The translations under genes and the position numbers were made by a program. From assembly GCA_031363915.1 (NCBI GenBank), contig JANLVI010000014.1:1-64000 (forward strand): a stretch of 64,000 bases of DNA, written 5' to 3'. This DNA is from JANLVI01 sp031363915. GTDB lineage: Bacteria > Vulcanimicrobiota > Vulcanimicrobiia > Vulcanimicrobiales > Vulcanimicrobiaceae. This document shows, in pieces, positions 59,393 through 64,000 of this stretch. Position 1 is the stretch's first letter. The number at the start of each line of letters is the position of its first letter. The notes below the pieces were generated by a model, which did not search any database, was not told the origin of the DNA, and saw only the letters and a list, made by a program, of their open reading frames with translations.

Positions 59393-59665
59393 ATGATCAT
59401 CAGCCGGACGGAAGTCAGTTCAGCGATTTCCGCCAGTCGGCTCGCGCGCAAGCGTACGCCTTCCTCACCGTCGGATTCTTACGTCGCCGGGGACGGATTC
59501 TCGCTTGCGGCGTTCGCCGCGGACGTCGCGCAGTCGCCGTTTTTTCGCGAGGATCTGGTGAACGAGCTGGGTCGCCGCATCTCGCAGGGCAAGTACTTCG
59601 TGCCGAGCGAGCAGATCGTGGAAAAGATTTTTGGTCGGCTCTTCGCCGAGGCCGCACTAGCGTAG
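59393..59665 (+). CDS. flgM: FlgM-like anti-sigma-28 factor
   Basis: A 90-residue protein from ATG 59393, with AGGAG 6 bases upstream. FlgM holds FliA inactive until the hook is complete and is then exported. The basic, disordered N-terminus and the C-terminal helices (DLVNELGRRISQGKYFVPSEQI, EKIFGRLFAEA) match the family's sigma-binding region. The sequence is weakly conserved; the position before flgN-flgK-flgL supports the call. Confidence 0.78.
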   Translation: MIISRTEVSSAISASRLARKRTPSSPSDSYVAGDGFSLAAFAADVAQSPFFREDLVNELGRRISQGKYFVPSEQIVEKIFGRLFAEAALA

Positions 59666-59699
59666 CCGCCGCGGCTCCGCCCACCGACGGGAGCCGCAC

Positions 59700-60179
59700 A
59701 TGAGCGATAGCTGGAACAGTTTTGCCGACATGTTGCGCGCGGAGCGCGATCAGATGCGCGTGCTCAACGTCATCGCGATGGAAATGACCAGCGCTCTGGT
59801 CGAAAACGATGCGGCGGCGATCTCCCTTGCCGAACGGAAGCTAGAAGTCGAGCAGAGTCGCCATAACGCCGTCTTCCAACGCCGTGTCGAGACGCAGAAA
59901 CGCGGCTTCGCAGAGATGTCGATCTCGAGCGTCATTGCTTACGCTCCGCGCGAGATCGCGTGGAACTTGTATGGCGATATGTGCGAGATTCAAGTTTCGA
60001 CGCACGCGCTCGGGCTCACCAATGAGAACAACAAGTCATTGATCCTTGCCGGAATGGATCGGCTCATGAGGACCGTCGCGATCATCCAGCGCGCCGGCGT
60101 CGAGCAACCCGGAACCTACAAACGTCGCGGGACGGTCCCGCCGCCCGATGGGAGCGTCCTTGTGAGTCGCCGCGCATGA
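59700..60179 (+). CDS. flgN: Flagellar export chaperone FlgN
   Basis: A 159-residue helical protein (FADMLRAERDQMRVLNVIAMEM, then LAERKLEVEQSRHNAVFQRR) of the FlgN class, which escorts the hook-filament junction proteins FlgK and FlgL to the export gate. Its stop overlaps the flgK start (ATGA), as expected for a chaperone with its client. Confidence 0.85.
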   Translation: MSDSWNSFADMLRAERDQMRVLNVIAMEMTSALVENDAAAISLAERKLEVEQSRHNAVFQRRVETQKRGFAEMSISSVIAYAPREIAWNLYGDMCEIQVSTHALGLTNENNKSLILAGMDRLMRTVAIIQRAGVEQPGTYKRRGTVPPPDGSVLVSRRA

Positions 60180-62533
60180 GTTTCTTCGGTTTAGGCCTCG
60201 CCGGCAAATCGCTCGCCGCGTTCGAATCCGCGCTCAACGTGACTGCGGACAACTTGAACAATGCCTCGACGCCGGGTGCATCGCGCCAAATCGTCAATTT
60301 TACGGAAGCCCCACCGATCGCGGGGAGCCCGTTCTATGCTGCCCACTTCGGGCCGGGAACCCTTGGCGACGGCGTGATCGTGCAATCGATTACACGCGTC
60401 CATCAGGATTCGTACGACGGTCTCTTTCGCGGTGCGTCGTCGTCATCGAATTACTACACGATTCAGCAGCAGCAACTTCAGGCGACGCAAACGACGCTCT
60501 CCGAGCCGACCGGCGGCATCAACGATACGTACAGCCAGTTCCAGAACGCGATTCAGGGACTCGTCGCGCATCCGTCCGATCCGAACGCGCGTCAGAACGT
60601 CATCGGGACGGCGAACTCGTTGACATCGGCGCTGAGCAGTGCGTCGAATTCGATTCAGCAACAAGAACTTGCGGTCCAAACCCAGACGAATTCGACGATC
60701 GTTCAGCTCAACGGCACGCTCGACCAAATTGCCGCCCTCAACGGACAGATCCGGGCCTCGACGGCAGTCGGCGACAATCCGAACACCTACAAAGATCAGC
60801 GCGATCACCTGATCGATCAGCTCTCGCAATATCTATCGACGACCACCTCGATCCAATCGACCGGATCGGTTCTCGTCACGGTGAACGGGCAGGCGCTCGT
60901 CAACGACACGATCGCGTACCACCTGGCACCGTCGGTCGTCGCGCCGAACACGAGCGGCGTGCCGAACTTAACCATCGGTTTTGCGAACGACCCGAACCCC
61001 CTCAACCCGGTCCCCATCCCGCTCGGCAGCGGGCAGCTTGCGGGCTACACGGACCTCTACAACAACAAACTCTTGTCGTATGGGAAGTCACTCGACGCCT
61101 TCGCACTCGGCCTTGCTACCGAATACGATCGGATCACGCAGTCGGCGTACGACTCGAGCGGGGTCGCCGGCGTCGCCATTTTCCAGCCGATCGTCTCGCA
61201 GCGAGCGATCTCGGCAAGCAACATAAAAGTCGGTCCGACCGATCAAGGTCAGGTGACGGCAGCACTCGCGACCACCGCAGCCAATTCGCCGACTTCAACG
61301 CTTTTCGTGCCGTTCAACTCGGCAAACAATACCGTCGATACGAACGGGGCGATCAACGGGAACGCGACCTTTGCCGTTGCACCGCCAGCGGGCGCGCTCG
61401 GTATTCAAGGCGCGCTGACGATCACCGTTAACGGCGTCCAGCAGACGTTCAAATACGACACCGGATCGGTGACGGCGGCGGGCAATCAGCCGACGCGCAA
61501 CGTCGCAGAATTCCTCACGAATTTCAATAGTGCGCAGCTCGGCGTATCGGCGACGTTCGATCCCGGTTTGCAGAAGATCGTTTTCTCGCGCGATCCGACG
61601 AACGAATCGCTCGCGCAGCGCGGCCTGCCCGGCTACTCGCCTGGCCCGTCGTTTGCGGTCACCGACAGCAACAACCCGCAAGCGGGCGCGGCGGCATCGC
61701 TACTCGGCGTCTTCGGTGCGAGTGGTTCGAACCTCCAAGCGACCGCGGCAATCGCCGCCGGTACGCAGACGGTGACCGTCACCGGTGGCGTGGCCGACCT
61801 CTCGGTCGGGACGTCTTTGGTGATCGATGCAGGTACGGCGAGCGCCGAGACGGTCAAAGTCACTGCGGTCAATGCGGTCGCCGGAACGTTTACGGCGACC
61901 TTCGCAAACGCACACGCCGGCCCGAATCCGAACGTCGCCGTACTTCAGGACAACACCAACGCCTTCGGCGCGCTGAATAACCAGGCGGCAAACGCGCTTC
62001 AATTGATCTACTCGGCCAAGGTCGGTGTGCCAGGCTACCAGACGACATCGCCGGCGGCCGTCATCGCCTCCCCGCTCTCGCAGACGATCTTGCCGGTCGG
62101 CGGGGTCGGGTTCCTGGTTCCGGGCGAATTGCTCACGGTCGATGCCGGAACGGCGAATCAAGAAAATGTCGTCATCTCCGCCGCCAATCCGACGACGGGT
62201 CAACTGACGGCTACGTTCACGAAGGCACATGCGGCAAATTTCACCATCACCTCAGCGCAGCAGCAAACGATCGCGGCTTTCTACGGAAATCTGATCACCA
62301 ACGTTGGCCTGGATGCCGCCCGGGCGAACACGGGAGCCTCGACGCAAACGCTGCTCTCGCAAAATATCGACAAAGTCCGTCAAGGGATTGACGGGATCAA
62401 TGCGGACGAGGAAACGCAGAACCTCGTCACTTTTCAACGTGCCTATCAAGCAGCGGCGCGTGTAATTACAGCCATGGATTCACTGCTCGGCACGGTGATT
62501 CAAACCATGGGTCTGCCGACCACCGGAGGGTAG
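60176..62533 (+). CDS. flgK: Flagellar hook-associated protein 1 FlgK
   Basis: A 785-residue junction protein; enteric FlgK has about 547. The conserved N-terminus (GKSLAAFESALNVTADNLNN) and C-terminal helices (NADEETQNLVTFQRAYQAAAR) assemble the coiled D0/D1 core. The extra length is in the exposed middle region (about 330-690). It includes a 38-residue element present twice (61805-61918 and 62120-62233). This part faces outwards and is probably antigenic or adhesive. Confidence 0.94.
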   Translation: MSFFGLGLAGKSLAAFESALNVTADNLNNASTPGASRQIVNFTEAPPIAGSPFYAAHFGPGTLGDGVIVQSITRVHQDSYDGLFRGASSSSNYYTIQQQQLQATQTTLSEPTGGINDTYSQFQNAIQGLVAHPSDPNARQNVIGTANSLTSALSSASNSIQQQELAVQTQTNSTIVQLNGTLDQIAALNGQIRASTAVGDNPNTYKDQRDHLIDQLSQYLSTTTSIQSTGSVLVTVNGQALVNDTIAYHLAPSVVAPNTSGVPNLTIGFANDPNPLNPVPIPLGSGQLAGYTDLYNNKLLSYGKSLDAFALGLATEYDRITQSAYDSSGVAGVAIFQPIVSQRAISASNIKVGPTDQGQVTAALATTAANSPTSTLFVPFNSANNTVDTNGAINGNATFAVAPPAGALGIQGALTITVNGVQQTFKYDTGSVTAAGNQPTRNVAEFLTNFNSAQLGVSATFDPGLQKIVFSRDPTNESLAQRGLPGYSPGPSFAVTDSNNPQAGAAASLLGVFGASGSNLQATAAIAAGTQTVTVTGGVADLSVGTSLVIDAGTASAETVKVTAVNAVAGTFTATFANAHAGPNPNVAVLQDNTNAFGALNNQAANALQLIYSAKVGVPGYQTTSPAAVIASPLSQTILPVGGVGFLVPGELLTVDAGTANQENVVISAANPTTGQLTATFTKAHAANFTITSAQQQTIAAFYGNLITNVGLDAARANTGASTQTLLSQNIDKVRQGIDGINADEETQNLVTFQRAYQAAARVITAMDSLLGTVIQTMGLPTTGG
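61805..62233 (+). repeat. Duplicated 38-residue element within FlgK
   Basis: Two copies of a beta-rich element lie at 61805-61918 and 62120-62233. They share 19 of 38 residues, including the DAGTA core and the (T)ATF..AHA end, with no gaps. Similar units occur in phage tail and other surface proteins, from general knowledge. They are separated by 67 residues. Confidence 0.8.
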
Positions 62534-62539
62534 TAATTC

Positions 62540-63841
62540 ATGCGCATCGCAACGTCGACCATTTATTCCGAGCAAACAGCGGCGATCCTCAACCTCTCCG
62601 CGCAGTATCAGGATATCGGCCAGCAGCTTTCAACGGGCAAGAGCCTCAATTTCCCTTCGGACGCTCCGACCGATATCGGCCTGGATCTTGCGACGAACGC
62701 GACCATCGGTCTTGAGAATCAGGCCGATAAGAATCTGCGCGACTCGCTCGGCGAGTTGACGACGACCGACTCGGCGCTCTCGTCGCTGACGGCGATCATC
62801 CAATCGGCACGGCAGCTTGCGATCCAAGGCGCGACCGATACGCTCACCCCGGCGCAGCGGGGCATCATCTCAAATCAGGTCGACGCTCTACTCAGTCAGG
62901 CGATCGGCGTCGCCAACACGAACTACGGCGGGAAATTCATCTTCGCCGGTACGGCCAACATCGTCGGACAGCCGGTGCAGGCGATCGGCTCGCCGACGGC
63001 GGCCGTCTCGTTCTCGGGGAATTTCGAGACCTCCGGGCAAATCGTCGTGAACGCGCATGAGTTTCCTCTCTCGACGACGCTCCGTGATGGGTTCAATTAT
63101 GCCGCGCCGGATGGTTCGAAAGATGTTTTCAACGTGCTACGCGATTTGCGCGATTCGCTCAAAAACGGCACGATTATCGATCAAAGCCAAGCGCAGCTCA
63201 ATATTCCGGGCACGGTGCTCAATCCCGCGGCAGTATTGAACACGTTGCCGCTCTCCACAAAGCTCACGACCGCCGCACCCGGCCCGCCGAACACGATCAG
63301 TTTTGCAATCGACGGACACGATACGACGGGCGCCGCGCAAACCGTGCCATTCACTTTCGACGTGACAGTCGACTCGATCAGCAGCATCGTTGCTGCAATC
63401 AACGCACAGACCAACACAATCGGCGTTACCGCGGCGTTCAATACCAAGACCGAAAAGCTGGTCCTCACGGGCGGCCCGTTTCAGATCACCGACGAACCGA
63501 ACACGACCGGTTCGACCCCCTCGAATTTCACCCAGGCTTTCGCCTTGACGAACAACGCCGATCCGGTGCAAACCCTGAGCACGCAACTCGGCGATATCGA
63601 CAAGGTCCTCAACGTCAATCTGACCGCTCGAGCGGCGGTCGGGACGCGGATCCAGACCCTCAGCTCCATCGCCGATCAGAATGCCGCGGCAATTGTCGAT
63701 AATACAAAGATCAAGTCGCAGATCGAAGACGCGAATGTCGCCAAGCTCTCGCCCCAGTTCGTCCAGACGCAGACGGCCTTGAACGCCGCGTATGCAACGA
63801 CGGTGAAGCTTGAAGGCAAGACGCTGATCGATTACCTCTGA
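62540..63841 (+). CDS. flgL: Flagellar hook-associated protein 3 FlgL
   Basis: A 433-residue flagellin-like junction protein, longer than the usual 300-320. The N-terminal coiled region (IYSEQTAAILNLSAQYQDIG, then GKSLNFPSDAPTDIG) and the C-terminal region (LSTQLGDIDKVLNVNLTARA, LNAAYATTVKLEGKTLIDYL) are conserved. The central part (about 190-330) is extended and contains a beta-rich insert (FAIDGHDTTGAAQTVPFTF). It starts six bases after flgK. Confidence 0.95.
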   Translation: MRIATSTIYSEQTAAILNLSAQYQDIGQQLSTGKSLNFPSDAPTDIGLDLATNATIGLENQADKNLRDSLGELTTTDSALSSLTAIIQSARQLAIQGATDTLTPAQRGIISNQVDALLSQAIGVANTNYGGKFIFAGTANIVGQPVQAIGSPTAAVSFSGNFETSGQIVVNAHEFPLSTTLRDGFNYAAPDGSKDVFNVLRDLRDSLKNGTIIDQSQAQLNIPGTVLNPAAVLNTLPLSTKLTTAAPGPPNTISFAIDGHDTTGAAQTVPFTFDVTVDSISSIVAAINAQTNTIGVTAAFNTKTEKLVLTGGPFQITDEPNTTGSTPSNFTQAFALTNNADPVQTLSTQLGDIDKVLNVNLTARAAVGTRIQTLSSIADQNAAAIVDNTKIKSQIEDANVAKLSPQFVQTQTALNAAYATTVKLEGKTLIDYL

Positions 63842-63852
63842 GTTACGGAAAG

Positions 63853-64000
63853 ATGATCATGCCTGAAGACCGGACCGAATCTCAGGGCGAGGTTCGCGAA
63901 ATCGAACTGCCCCGCTTCGGTACGTGCTCGTACCGGAATGAAGAGGTTCTGCATTTCGCCTGGGGACTTCCGGGATTCACGCATCTGCGCCGCTTCCTGG
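63853..64000 (+). CDS. fliW: Flagellar assembly factor FliW, 5' part
   Basis: The first 49 codons are visible; the gene runs off the window. ELPRFGTCSYRNEEVLHF and WGLPGFTHLRRFL match the start of FliW, a flagellin chaperone that antagonises CsrA. In many species fliW and csrA follow flgL. ATGs at 63853 and 63859 are both possible starts. Confidence 0.88.
   Translation, partial: MIMPEDRTESQGEVREIELPRFGTCSYRNEEVLHFAWGLPGFTHLRRFL

Noticed and set aside
1..64000. CRISPR arrays, insertion sequences, phage genes or known defence islands
   Set aside because: No regularly spaced repeats, transposase or integrase motifs, or defence-gene signatures were found. The only defence-type modules are higBA and the mazF relic.

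Overview
The window is GC-rich, gene-dense DNA from a bacterium. It reads as a diderm: the flagellar genes include a P-ring protein and an L-ring homologue, and there are many signal-peptide proteins plus a LolA-like protein. The gene mix (acetyltransferases, secreted metallopeptidases, glyoxylate metabolism, decayed toxin-antitoxin genes) suits a soil or rock-surface organism. Candidatus Eremiobacterota (WPS-2) is my best guess, from general resemblance only. Many adjacent genes overlap by 1-4 bases (ATGA, GTGA or TGATG), and GTG and TTG starts are common.

Layout. 0-9.1 kb: the end of rplA, a terminator, a HigBA-type module, an acetyltransferase, the glyoxylate carboligase / hydroxypyruvate isomerase / tartronate semialdehyde reductase operon with its convergent GntR regulator, unknown genes, then rplJ-rplL with a leader RNA and attenuator. 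The usual rplA-rplJ neighbourhood is therefore split by about 7.7 kb, and rpoB does not follow rplL. 9.2-10.9 kb: a secreted protein among gene relics (alpha/beta hydrolase fragment, frameshifted mazF). 11-13.5 kb: an amidase-permease pair. 13.5-18.6 kb: two M13 peptidases and one M48 peptidase, all exported. 18.8-19.0 kb: tRNA-Gly(CCC) and tRNA-Cys(GCA). 19-27.1 kb: a SpoIIE-type phosphatase that begins inside the tRNA-Cys gene, then a tightly packed run hisF-hisIE-recG-HAD-rsmD-coaD-coiled-coil-PDZ/Lon protein.

27.1-48.8 kb: mixed metabolism. It holds a DUF2249-Crp regulator divergent from a thioredoxin/solute-binding fusion, enoyl-CoA hydratase, phoU, an ATP-grasp protein, HAD phosphatase, molybdopterin genes (moaD, moaE, moeB-rhodanese, moaA), rfbC, aldo/keto reductase, queG, a secreted hydrolase, PsiE-like protein, cytochrome c, photolyase and a zinc-finger membrane protein. 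48.9-50.7 kb: an ABC exporter. 50.7-64 kb: a flagellar locus (flgB-flgC-fliE, a Ser/Thr kinase, a double glycosyltransferase, then flgF-flgG-flgA-flgH-flgI-flgJ-flgM-flgN-flgK-flgL-fliW).

The most notable signals are: (i) three sigma-28-like promoters with identical 12-nt spacing in front of flgB, flgF and flgM; (ii) a structured, switch-like leader RNA between the second promoter and flgF; (iii) a Gcl carrying glutamate where E. coli Gcl has Val51; (iv) matching palindromes at gcl and at gntR; (v) a thioredoxin domain fused to an oligopeptide-binding protein; (vi) several genes with no canonical start codon (an M13 peptidase, rfbC, possibly recG). Point (vi) could mean unusual initiation, decay or assembly error. 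No CRISPR array, insertion sequence or classical defence island was seen.
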